Positions 35,588 through 44,406 of a stretch of DNA of 64,000 nucleotides are shown piece after piece (the stretch's first letter is position 1; each line of letters starts with the position of its first letter). This stretch comes from an uncultured Caryophanales bacterium (GTDB lineage: Bacteria > Bacillota_I > Bacilli_A > RFN20 > CAG-288). Both the position numbers and the translations under genes were made by a program. The notes beneath the pieces are model-generated. The model worked only from the letters and a program-made list of their open reading frames with translations, did not search any database and was not told the origin of the DNA. Location of the stretch: NCBI GenBank assembly GCA_949287425.1, contig CASEGJ010000004.1, positions 389,727 to 453,726 of the forward strand. The letters are read 5' to 3'.

Positions 35588-35612
35588 AAGAGCTGTAGTT
35601 AGCAGCTCTTAT
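35588..35612. terminator. Bidirectional hairpin after coaD
   Basis: AAGAGCTG (35588-35595) and CAGCTCTT (35603-35610) pair perfectly around a 7-base loop. The T run is short on the plus strand (TATTT) and longer on the minus strand. It lies between convergent genes. Confidence 0.7.
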
Positions 35613-35616
35613 TTAG

Positions 35617-36420
35617 TTATTCACTAACGATAGAAGTTTCAAAGAATTTAGTAAGACCTAATTCATATTGAGTGATGCTATCGACATCGCTTCCTTCACC
35701 TTCAGTATAATTGATAGTTAGATATATTTTAGCAATGTGGAAGTTGAAGTTTTCATCTAATTCAGGATCGGATGGAGTAGCTAATGTTGAGAAAGTAGCG
35801 ATAGCAGGATCGATTAATTCACTAGGTCTAAACCACATTAATGTACCATTAGGAATGGTATCATCGCTATTGAAGGAGTTAGTTTGTGTGACTTCGTTAC
35901 TACCACCTTTTTCAGACTGATTTTTCCACCAGTTGTAGACATTTTGATTTGGGTTAGTGTTGTTATTGTTAGCAGCTCTAGAAATGTCTTGAATCTGCTC
36001 AGTGGTAATTTTGAAATAATTGTACCAGTTTTCATCAGAGTTGTAAGTTGCTTTGTTAGCTTCAGTAACATCAGTTTGTAAATAATAGATTTTTACAGGG
36101 TCTTCAGTTTCACTAGAATATCTTTCGATAGCTTTTTGTAATTCTGATTCGCTAGTTCCAGGTAAGGCAGTTTGGAAATAAACGGCAAATTCATCACCGC
36201 TAGCATCGAGATTTTCAATTTTTGAAATCATTTCAGAGTAGGTGATACGATTGTTTTCAAAATATTTAGAACGATTAGCTTCGCTAACAGCAGCTGTAAT
36301 TCCACTAGTTATAGGACTGATACATAAAACAACAGCAACGACTATACCAACAAGAATAACAACTTGGAACCAAGCTGTTGATTTAATCCATTCCCAAATT
36401 CTATCATAGACTTTCTTCAT
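35617..36420 (-). CDS. Membrane-anchored protein of unknown function
   Basis: 267 residues. One N-terminal helix (about 20-44, VVILVGIVVAVVLCISPI) after a basic/aromatic start, then a soluble, probably extracellular domain. A segment at about 60-120 (SKIENLDASGDEFAVYFQTALPG, then VKIYYLQTDV, then EANKATY) has the look of a thioredoxin-like fold, but no CxxC is present. The rest is Asn/Ser-rich. Good ribosome site AAAAGGAGATAAAAC. Not recognised otherwise; the thioredoxin-like reading is a weak inference. Confidence 0.7.
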   Translation of the reverse strand: MKKVYDRIWEWIKSTAWFQVVILVGIVVAVVLCISPITSGITAAVSEANRSKYFENNRITYSEMISKIENLDASGDEFAVYFQTALPGTSESELQKAIERYSSETEDPVKIYYLQTDVTEANKATYNSDENWYNYFKITTEQIQDISRAANNNNTNPNQNVYNWWKNQSEKGGSNEVTQTNSFNSDDTIPNGTLMWFRPSELIDPAIATFSTLATPSDPELDENFNFHIAKIYLTINYTEGEGSDVDSITQYELGLTKFFETSIVSE

Positions 36421-36845
36421 GTTTTATCTCCTTTTAATATATATATTAAATAAAAGCAATTAATTGCAATCTTTAGTATAGTAACATTAAATAAGTCTAT
36501 CTTCAATAAAAAATTGCTGTAATATATTTATTAATTTTAGGTAATTAAAGATGCTGTCACTTAGTTTACGATGGTTTAGTTAGTTAATGTGTGAAATTGA
36601 AATTTAGTTGATTTAATTTCATTTTTTGTAAATTTATGTGCTGCAAGCATAAAAATTCAAAAAATAGAACTAGTAAAAATAAAAATAATATTTTTTTATA
36701 TACATATATACAATAAGAACAACTATTTTTCGGTTTACGACTTATCTGTCAATTTTGTTAAAAATTTTTTCTAAAAAATTATGTTGACTTAATTGCGACT
36801 TGGTGTTTTATTAATATTAATCATTTTTGAAAGGAAAACTAAATC
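36421..36845. other. AT-rich divergent promoter region
   Basis: 425 bases between two divergent genes, without a gene. It contains a ribosome site for each flanking gene, a TATACT (minus strand, about 36476) that may serve the membrane protein, and near the plus-strand gene TTGACT (36784-36789) followed 19 bases later by TATTAA (36809-36814) as a weak promoter candidate. Confidence 0.45.
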
Positions 36846-38756
36846 ATGAAACGCAAACTTATTTTTCCATTAAGTTTAGCCTTAATGGGTGTAATTAGTT
36901 TGGTAGGTTGTAACACTAGTGAATTGACTTCGTCATCTGTACAGGTTTCTTCTCAGACAACTGATGTTACTAGTAGCTCACCTATTCAAACTATTTCTTC
37001 AAATTCAGATTCTGAATCAGAATCTACTCCATCAACTAGTTCGCTTGACACTTTAACTATTAAAGATGTCATTAAAGTAACTGTTGATAAAATTCCTGAA
37101 TTGAAAGTTAAACAGACAATTGATTTAACAAATTACGTTCACTGTTTAACATCCTCAAATCAAGAAGTACCTTTAGATAATATTCTTGCTAATATTAGCG
37201 TTAGTCAGGCTAGCAATGAAACTGACACAGGTATTATTGGAGGGTATAATCTTGATAATCAATTAGAATTAACTGCTTTATATGAAGGTAAAGTTACTAT
37301 TGATGTAAATGTTAAAGTCTCAGTTACTAAAACTATTTCAGCTAGTGTAACAACAAATATTGTTTCAAATGATGAAATAGCTCAAATAGTCGATAATTTT
37401 GAAACTTTAAGCGATAACTATACTGTTACTATGGGAGAATATATCGGTGTTAGAACAGAAAAATATTTCGCTTCAAACGATTCAGGCTATGTATGTTTAG
37501 ATGATGGTAAACTTTATAAATTTACCAGTGATGATATTTTACAAGGAACCAATTTTAATGTTTTACCAACTGTTGAAGCAGAAGATGGTTTATCTGCTAT
37601 TCAAGAAACAGTTCCAAGTATGGATATTACTTCAACTAGCTTAATTTATGAACCGATGTTTGAAATGAATGATTTGGAAGGTGAATATGCTATCGTTGAT
37701 TCTAATAACATCACAAGTTTAATGAATGTTTTAGACTTGGGTAGTGTTATTCAAATGCAAGATGGCTATTATATACCATATGAATTAAGTATTGTTAGTT
37801 ATACTCAAACAAGTTTAACTATGAATTTGTTTTTGTTAAATATTTCGACATATAGTTTAATTTATCTTAAAACTCCAATTGTAGTTAGCAATATTGGAAC
37901 TACTAGTTTGGACTATTTAGATGAATATATCGATTCTAAAGTAATTCCTAGTTATACACCTACTAGTTTAAGTCAAAGGTTTGCAGAAATTAATCAGGCG
38001 ATGAATTATACTATTTCTGCAACAGGTGCTTTTTATGAATTAGGTAGCGATAATCAGATTGCTATTACAGATTTACCAAATCAATCACAAATGGCTGATT
38101 TATATTTAGCCGCTACTAGTCCGAGAAAATTTATGTTTACTGAGGATGGTGAATGGGTTGAATCTTATTGGTATGATGATTATACAGGTTCGTTTGAAAA
38201 GAGCAATTACGGTTATTTAAATCACGTCGATGGATATGTTTGCAATTTTACTATGGAAAATGGTGTTGCAAAAATTGGTAGTAAAGAAACCGATTATTAT
38301 TTCCAAGAAGTCCCAGCCCCATTTTACGATGAATATGGATTGAATTTATCTATAATTACTGATGAAGTCTTTGAAGGAGCAAATTTAGTTCAAGATGATA
38401 ACAATCCTAATTTATATCACTATGAATGCATTAATGATGAAAATATATCAGACTATTGGTATGACAATTCTTTTGGTGGACACATGCTTGAATTAACATA
38501 TCAAGATCTGTATACGATTTTTGCTGATAATTCTCAAGGGACACCTATAATCTACGATTTAACTATGGATATTGAAATAGTAGGCGAAGAAATTCATTAT
38601 GATATTACTATTCCATTAAATATTAATGGAACCGATATTGTCGATTTTAAAATCGAAGGCAAAATTGCTGATGTCGGCACTACTATTATCAATGGCTTAG
38701 AAGATATTTTAGACGATGAACCTAGTGCTGGTTCTAGTTGGGATGATTGGTATTAA
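36846..38756 (+). CDS. Large lipoprotein with two modules shared with 1813-3870
   Basis: 636 residues. Lipoprotein signal (lipobox SLVGC, Cys22), Ser/Thr-rich linker to about residue 70, an Ig-like segment (about 75-175; TVDKIPELKVKQTIDLTNYV, YEGKVTIDVNVKVS), then two modules of about 200 residues. They begin SDNYTVTMGEY and AMNYTISATGA, contain GYVCLDDGKLYKF and GYVCNFTMENG, and end in VVSNIGTTSLDYL and IADVGTTIING. The N-Y-T start and the D/N-(V/I)-GTT end link them to the other lipoprotein. It is followed by its own terminator. No enzyme motif; surface role likely. Confidence 0.85.
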   Translation: MKRKLIFPLSLALMGVISLVGCNTSELTSSSVQVSSQTTDVTSSSPIQTISSNSDSESESTPSTSSLDTLTIKDVIKVTVDKIPELKVKQTIDLTNYVHCLTSSNQEVPLDNILANISVSQASNETDTGIIGGYNLDNQLELTALYEGKVTIDVNVKVSVTKTISASVTTNIVSNDEIAQIVDNFETLSDNYTVTMGEYIGVRTEKYFASNDSGYVCLDDGKLYKFTSDDILQGTNFNVLPTVEAEDGLSAIQETVPSMDITSTSLIYEPMFEMNDLEGEYAIVDSNNITSLMNVLDLGSVIQMQDGYYIPYELSIVSYTQTSLTMNLFLLNISTYSLIYLKTPIVVSNIGTTSLDYLDEYIDSKVIPSYTPTSLSQRFAEINQAMNYTISATGAFYELGSDNQIAITDLPNQSQMADLYLAATSPRKFMFTEDGEWVESYWYDDYTGSFEKSNYGYLNHVDGYVCNFTMENGVAKIGSKETDYYFQEVPAPFYDEYGLNLSIITDEVFEGANLVQDDNNPNLYHYECINDENISDYWYDNSFGGHMLELTYQDLYTIFADNSQGTPIIYDLTMDIEIVGEEIHYDITIPLNINGTDIVDFKIEGKIADVGTTIINGLEDILDDEPSAGSSWDDWY

Positions 38757-38765
38757 TTAAAGAAT

Positions 38766-38813
38766 AGAACCACTTTTAAGATGTAGATACAAACTTAATT
38801 GTGGTTCTTTTTT
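38766..38813 (+). terminator. Terminator of the second repeat lipoprotein
   Basis: AGAACCAC (38766-38773) pairs with GTGGTTCT (38801-38808), followed by a T run to 38813; a shorter inner stem is possible. Confidence 0.88.
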
Positions 38814-38918
38814 AGTTGTGTAAAAAGTTAAAATAACATATCAGGTAGATTTTATAATCTAAATATTTTTATTTTTATTGTTAATAGTTATAATTAGTTG
38901 AAATTGTTAGGAGTTAAC

Positions 38919-39938
38919 ATGATATATTTTAAAAACGACTATATTGAAGGATGTGCAGAAGAAATTTTAAATGAATTAAATAAGACTAATTTTGAAAAGA
39001 GTGTTGGTTATGGCGAAGATGAATATACTAAAAAAGCTATCGGGTTAATAAAAAAAGAAATTGGCAATAGTGAAGTTGATGTTCATTTTTTAGTAGGTGG
39101 AACTCAAACTAATTTATGCGCTATTTCAATTTTAAAACCATATGAAGCTGTAATTTGTGTCGATAGTGGGCATATTAATGTTCATGAATGTGGTGCGATT
39201 GAACATTCAGGACACGCTATTAGAACAATTGAAAACATAAATGGAAAAATCGATATAAAGAAATTGGTTGAATTGCTAGATAACACTTCTTCATTCCACA
39301 TGGTTAAACCGAAAATGGTATATATATCAAATTCAACTGAATTAGGGACTATTTACTCTAAAAAAGAACTAATTAAATTGAGAGAAGTCTGTGATAAATA
39401 CAACTTGTATTTATATATTGATGGAGCTAGATTAGGTTCAGCATTGACTTCTAAATCTAACGATTTAACTTTAAAAGATATCAATAGATATGCGGATATG
39501 TTTTATATTGGCGGAACTAAAAATGGCGCCTTGTTTGGTGAAGCTTTAGTTATTTCTAACCCTGAAATAAAGCCTTATTTTAAATATATTATGAAGCAAA
39601 ATGGCGCGATATTAGCTAAAGGTAGATTGCTAGGTATTCAATTTAAACAGCTATTTACTGATAATTTATTTTATAGGTTGGCTAAGCATGAAAATGAAGT
39701 TGCTTTAAAATTAAAAGAAGTTTTTATCAAACACGGAATTAAATTTTACATTGAAAGTGATACTAATCAGCAATTTGTCTATTTTCCAAAAGAGAAATAT
39801 TTAAAAATTGAAGATAAAGTTGTCTGTGAAATTCAAAAAGAAGAAGGTGAATACTACATTGTTAGATTTGTCACATCTTTTTCTAGTAAATTTGAAGATG
39901 TTGAAGCTTTTGATGCTATCTTAACTCAACTAGATTAA
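38919..39938 (+). CDS. ltaE: Threonine aldolase / beta-eliminating lyase family
   Basis: 339 residues from ATG 38919 (ribosome site TTAGGAGTT; the TTG at 38898 has none). PLP-dependent fold type I enzyme cleaving L-allo-threonine/threonine to glycine and acetaldehyde. Motifs: VGGTQTNLCAI (phosphate-binding), DSGHINVHECGA, YIDGARLGSAL (Asp), FYIGGTKNGALFGEALV with the Schiff-base Lys in GTKNG. Specificity (threonine versus other beta-hydroxy amino acids) cannot be read from sequence. Monocistronic, convergent to a tRNA. Confidence 0.93.
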   Translation: MIYFKNDYIEGCAEEILNELNKTNFEKSVGYGEDEYTKKAIGLIKKEIGNSEVDVHFLVGGTQTNLCAISILKPYEAVICVDSGHINVHECGAIEHSGHAIRTIENINGKIDIKKLVELLDNTSSFHMVKPKMVYISNSTELGTIYSKKELIKLREVCDKYNLYLYIDGARLGSALTSKSNDLTLKDINRYADMFYIGGTKNGALFGEALVISNPEIKPYFKYIMKQNGAILAKGRLLGIQFKQLFTDNLFYRLAKHENEVALKLKEVFIKHGIKFYIESDTNQQFVYFPKEKYLKIEDKVVCEIQKEEGEYYIVRFVTSFSSKFEDVEAFDAILTQLD

Positions 39939-39948
39939 AAAAATAAAT

Positions 39949-39971
39949 AAAAAAACTTCCTTACTAGGAAG
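39949..39971 (-). terminator. Terminator of tRNA-Thr
   Basis: On the minus strand CTTCC/GGAAG arms (39956-39960 and 39967-39971) with a 6-base loop are followed by seven T. Confidence 0.85.
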
Positions 39972-39977
39972 AATGAC

Positions 39978-40051
39978 TGGTGCCTCGTGCCAGAATCGAA
40001 CTAGCGATTGATCCTTACCATGGATCCGTTATACCACTTAACTAACAAGGC
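39978..40051 (-). tRNA. tRNA-Thr (anticodon GGT)
   Basis: 74 bases with an encoded CCA. Acceptor GCCTTGT pairs with ACGAGGC (one G-U). The anticodon arm is GATCC-ATGGTAA-GGATC, so the anticodon is GGT. The T arm contains GTTCGATTC. It reads ACC/ACT threonine codons. It has its own promoter and terminator. Confidence 0.95.
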
Positions 40052-40068
40052 GACTAACAGCATGTATA

Positions 40069-40097
40069 ATATTAAACTAGTCGCGGTAATTTGTCAA
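40069..40097 (-). promoter_or_regulatory. Promoter of tRNA-Thr
   Basis: Minus-strand TTGACA (40092-40097) and TAATAT (40069-40074) are 17 bases apart, 18 bases upstream of the mature tRNA 5' end. Confidence 0.8.
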
Positions 40098-40245
40098 CAA
40101 TATAAAACAAATTTATTGTTTAATTCTCGATAAATAAATTTAGCATGGTATAGCAAGCTAAATTTAATTAAAAAAGCACGAGATTTTAATAGTTAAAACA
40201 ATAGTTCATAATTTGCTATTTACTTGAAAAATAGTATAAAATAAA

Positions 40246-40398
40246 GGTGCCTAGATGGCAATGCGTTTCCTACAGTTTATCATCGGGAACGGATAAGATT
40301 GATGGTGTTGAAAGCTAATCTTAGAATTAGGATCCTAAAGTCAATTTTGATGTGCCCACCTTATTATAAGGGAAGATGACACGCTATCTAGGCCTTTA
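40246..40398 (+). ncRNA. ssrS: Probable 6S RNA
   Basis: About 150 bases with no ORF and a strong closing stem: GCCTAGATGGC (about 40249) with GCTATCTAGGC (about 40383-40393). The 5' part GATGGCAATGCG then TTTCCTACAG and the 3' part GTGCCCACCT, then TTATTATAAGG, then GGGAAGATGACACGC resemble the two halves of bacterial 6S RNA by memory (E. coli CACCUU...AAGGG and the GAUG...GCAAGCG start). Inside, hairpins form at UUAUC/GAUAA, AGAUU/AAUCU, UUAG/CUAA and CCUUA/UAAGG. A -10 box TATAAA (40235-40240) with TTGCTA 16 bases upstream would start it at about 40246. It lies just before the tkt gene. No riboswitch consensus was recognised. A covariance search is needed to be sure. Confidence 0.65.
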
Positions 40399-40426
40399 TT
40401 GTTAATAATAGAACGGGGTAAAAAAT

Positions 40427-42415
40427 ATGAAATACGACAATCTTTGTGTTAGCTGTATTAGAAGTTTATGTTTAGATGCAACTAATAAAGCCAATTCTGG
40501 CCATCCTGGGATGGCATTATCTTCAGCCCCAATACTTTATACTTTATACACTAGACATCTAATTAGTGATCCTAGTCATCCTAATTGGGTAAATAGGGAT
40601 CGCTTTATTCTTTCTGCTGGTCACGCTTCAATTTTGCTATATACTATTTTGCATTTATCTGGATTTGGAGTTAGTAAAGATGATTTAAAATCTTTTAGAA
40701 AACTAGGTTCAAAAACTCCAGGTCATCCTGAATATGGAAAAACTCCAGGTGTCGATAATACTTCTGGACCATTAGGGCAAGGTTTAGCTCAAGCAGTCGG
40801 TGTTGCTTTAGCTGAGAATATGCTTTCTAAAATGTATGTTGAAGGTGAAAAGTTATTTAATCATTATACCTATTGTTTAGTAGGTGATGGTTGTTTACAA
40901 GAAGGTGTCGCTAACGAAGCAATCGCTTTTGCTGGAACAAACAAATTAAATAAATTGATCGTTTTTTATGATTGTAACGATGTAACTTTAGATGGAAAAT
41001 TATCTGATTCTTCTAACGAAGATATGGCTTTGAGATTTAAAGCTGCTAATTGGAATGTCATTTTAGTAAACGATGGTAACGATTGTGATGAAATTGATAA
41101 GGCTATTCAACAAGCTAAATTGGAAAAAGAAAAGCCTAGTTTAATTATCGTTAAAACTATTATAGGTTATGGTACTCCTTATCAAGGTACTAATAAAGTT
41201 CACGGTGCTCCTATTGGAATTGAAGCTAGTGAAGAAGCTAAAAAATTCTATCATTATGATTATGAGCCTTTTGAAGTTCCTGATGAAGTTTATTTAACCT
41301 TTAAATCTTCTATTACTAATAGAGGTAATATCGCGTTTAGCGATTATGTTAAAACTTATCAAGAATATAAACTCGCTCATTTAGAAGAAGCAAAATATAT
41401 TGAAACAACTATTGAAAATGACGTTTCTAGTTTGCTAATTAAAGATATTGATTCTTTAATAGTTGAAGAAGATGAAGCCACTAGAGTAGCTTTTTCACAT
41501 ATTTTAAATTTAGAAGCTAAACATTTGAGAAATTTGGTAGGTGGAGCTGCTGATGTCGCCTCTTCAATTAAGACGATTATCAATGATGAAAAAAGTTATT
41601 CTCCAAGTTGTCAAACTGGTAGAAATATCAATTATGGCGTAAGAGAATTTGCTATGGCTTGTATTCAAAATGGACTTTTACTCCATAAAGGATTGCGCAG
41701 TTTATGCGGTACTTTCTTTGTCTTTTCCGATTATTTAAAACCTGCTATTAGAATGGCGGCATTATCTAAATTACCAGCTATTTATATCTTTTCTCACGAT
41801 AGTATCTATGTAGGTGAAGATGGTCCAACTCACCAGCCAGTTGAGCATTTAGCTATGTTACGTTCTATTCCAAATGTCAATGTTATTCGTCCATGTGATA
41901 CTAGGGAAACTTTTGCGAGTTTTAAATTGGCTTTAGAATCTACATCTACTCCTACTTGTTTAATTTTATCGCGTCAAAAAATTTCACAAGTACCTAATAC
42001 TAATTATTTAGGTGTTAAAAAAGGTGGTTATATAGTTTCTAAAGAAAAAGAAAAATTGGATTTTACTTTAATAGCTACTGGTTCAGAAGTAAGTTTAGCT
42101 TTAGCCACTCAAAGATTGCTTTTAGAAGATGGAATAGATACTAGAGTAGTTTCTATGCCTTCATTTTATAACTTTGATAGATTATCTGAAGCTGAGCAAA
42201 ATGAAATTTTAGGTCCATCGTATTCTAGAAGAATCTTTATTGAAGCTCTATCTTCTTATGGATTATATAAATATAGCAAATATGTTTTTGCTCAAAATGA
42301 ATTTGGCTTATCGAGTTCTGGAAAAGAAGTAGCGGCTTATTTTGGATTTACTAGTTCAAATTTAAAACAAGTTATTGAAAATTACATAGAAAAAGAAAAC
42401 AAAATAGATGACTAA
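40427..42415 (+). CDS. tkt: Transketolase
   Basis: 662 residues, full length. Thiamine-diphosphate enzyme of the pentose phosphate pathway. N-terminal TPP domain: NSGHPGMALSSAPI, SAGHASILLYTILHLSG, PGHPEYGKTPGVDNTSGPLGQG and GDGCLQEGVANEA (TPP motif GDG). Pyrimidine domain: RNINYGVREFAM and HDSIYVGEDGPTHQPVEHLA. C-terminal Rossmann-like part follows. The pseudouridine synthase gene starts 8 bases inside its 3' end. The upstream ncRNA may share its transcript. Confidence 0.98.
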   Translation: MKYDNLCVSCIRSLCLDATNKANSGHPGMALSSAPILYTLYTRHLISDPSHPNWVNRDRFILSAGHASILLYTILHLSGFGVSKDDLKSFRKLGSKTPGHPEYGKTPGVDNTSGPLGQGLAQAVGVALAENMLSKMYVEGEKLFNHYTYCLVGDGCLQEGVANEAIAFAGTNKLNKLIVFYDCNDVTLDGKLSDSSNEDMALRFKAANWNVILVNDGNDCDEIDKAIQQAKLEKEKPSLIIVKTIIGYGTPYQGTNKVHGAPIGIEASEEAKKFYHYDYEPFEVPDEVYLTFKSSITNRGNIAFSDYVKTYQEYKLAHLEEAKYIETTIENDVSSLLIKDIDSLIVEEDEATRVAFSHILNLEAKHLRNLVGGAADVASSIKTIINDEKSYSPSCQTGRNINYGVREFAMACIQNGLLLHKGLRSLCGTFFVFSDYLKPAIRMAALSKLPAIYIFSHDSIYVGEDGPTHQPVEHLAMLRSIPNVNVIRPCDTRETFASFKLALESTSTPTCLILSRQKISQVPNTNYLGVKKGGYIVSKEKEKLDFTLIATGSEVSLALATQRLLLEDGIDTRVVSMPSFYNFDRLSEAEQNEILGPSYSRRIFIEALSSYGLYKYSKYVFAQNEFGLSSSGKEVAAYFGFTSSNLKQVIENYIEKENKIDD

Positions 42416-43028
42416 ATCGTTAGATATCGTTTTTGAAGATGATGATATTATTGTTATCAATAAGCCATCTAATTTACTTACTATCGCTACAAGCTTACAA
42501 AAAGTAGAGACTCTTTATCATTTTGTCAGTAATTATGTAAAACAAAGATATGGTAAAAATAGCAAGATTTTTATCGTACATAGATTAGATAAAATGACAT
42601 CGGGTTTAGTAGTTTTCGCTAAATCTTATCAAGTTAAATTAGCTTTACAAAATATTTTTGAACAAGGAAAAGTAACTAGAAAATATCACGCTATAGTTAC
42701 TGATAAACCTAAATTTGAAAATGGTGAAATTATAAATTATTTAATTCAAGATAAGTTTGGTAATGTTTTTATTTCAAATAAGAACAATAAAAATGCCAAA
42801 AAAGCAATAACTAGATATAGAGTGATAGAAAAAAATAATCTCGGATATCTTTTAGATATTGAAATATTAACAGGAAGAAAAAATCAAATAAGAATAGGCT
42901 TAGCAAATTTATCGTGTCCGATTCTTGGTGATAGTAAATTCGGTGGAAAAAAAGCCAGGAAATTATATTTAAACGCTTATTTTCTTTCTTTAGCAGCTTT
43001 TAAAAAAGAATATGTTTTCAAAATCTAG
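42408..43028 (+). CDS. RluA-family pseudouridine synthase
   Basis: 206 residues, without an S4 domain at the N-terminus. It begins in the catalytic core: VFEDDDIIVINKPSNLLT, VHRLDKMTSGLVVFAKS (with the catalytic Asp in HRLD), KYHAIV, and the family LTGRKNQIRIGLANLSCPILGD (GRKNQIR, normally GRTHQIR). Acts on rRNA or tRNA; target unknown. Starts inside the tkt 3' end, so it is coupled to tkt. Confidence 0.92.
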   Translation: MTKSLDIVFEDDDIIVINKPSNLLTIATSLQKVETLYHFVSNYVKQRYGKNSKIFIVHRLDKMTSGLVVFAKSYQVKLALQNIFEQGKVTRKYHAIVTDKPKFENGEIINYLIQDKFGNVFISNKNNKNAKKAITRYRVIEKNNLGYLLDIEILTGRKNQIRIGLANLSCPILGDSKFGGKKARKLYLNAYFLSLAAFKKEYVFKI

Positions 43029-43102
43029 TCAAAAACTATACTTTGTATATTTTATAAAATGACAAATTTGTTACAATAAATTTGTAGAAATAGAGGTGAA
43101 TT

Positions 43103-44398
43103 ATGATTATTGTCTTTGTAATGGATTCATATGGCTTATTAAATAATGGGACTAGCGCGACTGCTCAACGCTTTGCAAGTGAATTAGTTAAATTAGGTCA
43201 TACAGTTAGAATTTTAGGGGTTGAATCAGAAAAATATGAATCGGACCCTAATTATTATGGATTGAAAAAGTTTTTGTTACCTGTTTTTCAACCTTTAGTT
43301 GATTCTCAAGGTTTCTCATTTTGCCGTTGGGATGATATACCTAAAATTACTAGTGCGTTAACTAATGCAGATGTAGTTCATTTATTTTTGCCATTTCCAT
43401 TAGAAAATCAAGTTAGATTGATTGCTCAAGAAATGAACATCGCTGTTACAGGAGCTTTTCATCTTCAGCCTGAAAATATCACATATACTATTTATTTAGG
43501 TAAAAGCAGAATAGTTAATAACGCTTTATACAAATTTTTCTATATATATTTTTATCGTCATATTCGCCATATTCATACGCCTTCAAAGATGATAGCTGAT
43601 CAACTTGTTAAGCACAAATACAAAAACTGCGTATTTCATCCAATTTCTAATGGGGTCTCGGATTTATTTAGGCCTATTAAAGTAAGTAGGCCTAAAGAAT
43701 TGGAAGGGAAATATTTAATTTTAATGATAGGTCGTCTTTCTAGGGAAAAAAGACAAGATTTAATTATTAAGGCTATTGCTAAAAGTAAATACAATTCAAA
43801 AATTCAACTGATTTTATGCGGCCAAGGACCTTATTATGAAAAGTTAGTTAAGCTTTCACAAAAGCATTTAGTTAATCCTGTTTTAATTAGATTTGTTAAA
43901 CAAGAAGAATTGTTAAATATCATTAATTATTCTGATTTATATATCCATGCTTCTGATGCTGAATCTGAAGCAATTGCGTGTATTGAAGCCTTTTCTTGTG
44001 GATTAGTTCCAATTATTTCTAATTCTCCTAACTCAGCTACCAATCAGTTTGTCGTTGATGATAGATGCTTATTTAAACATGGTGATCCTTCTTCATTAGC
44101 ATCAAGAATAGATTATTTTATCGAGCATAATGATGTTAAAGAAGAACTATCTAAAAAATATATTGAACATTCTAAAGATTATCGCTTACTCGCTCAAGTT
44201 AAAAAGTTAGAAGAAGTATTTAAAATCGCTTATAAAGAACATGAAGAAGGTAAAGATATTCCTAAATTAAAAGAATCTAAAATTGATACTTGGAAATTAA
44301 ATAGATTAAAAAAGATATTGAAAAAGAAATTTAATTTCGATATTGAAGACTTTGCTAAAGTCGAAAGAAAAGATATAGATATAAATAAAAAACAATAG
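43103..44398 (+). CDS. Family 4 glycosyltransferase
   Basis: 431 residues, GT-B fold. N-terminal SYGLLNNGTSATAQRFASEL (acceptor side), central VFHPISNGVSDLFRPI, and the C-terminal donor part LILMIGRLSREKRQDLIIKAI, then ILCGQGPYYEKL, then the E-x7-E motif in SDAESEAIACIEAFSCGLVPI. Homologues in Bacilli and Mollicutes include diacylglycerol glucosyl-transferases; specificity here is inference. The tail (400-431) is Lys-rich (LKKILKKKFNF), possibly for membrane attachment. Ribosome site AGAGGTGAA. Convergent to mreB. Confidence 0.92.
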   Translation: MIIVFVMDSYGLLNNGTSATAQRFASELVKLGHTVRILGVESEKYESDPNYYGLKKFLLPVFQPLVDSQGFSFCRWDDIPKITSALTNADVVHLFLPFPLENQVRLIAQEMNIAVTGAFHLQPENITYTIYLGKSRIVNNALYKFFYIYFYRHIRHIHTPSKMIADQLVKHKYKNCVFHPISNGVSDLFRPIKVSRPKELEGKYLILMIGRLSREKRQDLIIKAIAKSKYNSKIQLILCGQGPYYEKLVKLSQKHLVNPVLIRFVKQEELLNIINYSDLYIHASDAESEAIACIEAFSCGLVPIISNSPNSATNQFVVDDRCLFKHGDPSSLASRIDYFIEHNDVKEELSKKYIEHSKDYRLLAQVKKLEEVFKIAYKEHEEGKDIPKLKESKIDTWKLNRLKKILKKKFNFDIEDFAKVERKDIDINKKQ

Positions 44399-44406
44399 TC
44401 TAAATA

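Noticed and set aside
40246-40398. TPP or another metabolite riboswitch of tkt
   Set aside because: The TPP conserved elements are absent, a promoter lies directly upstream and the closing stem suggests a free-standing RNA.
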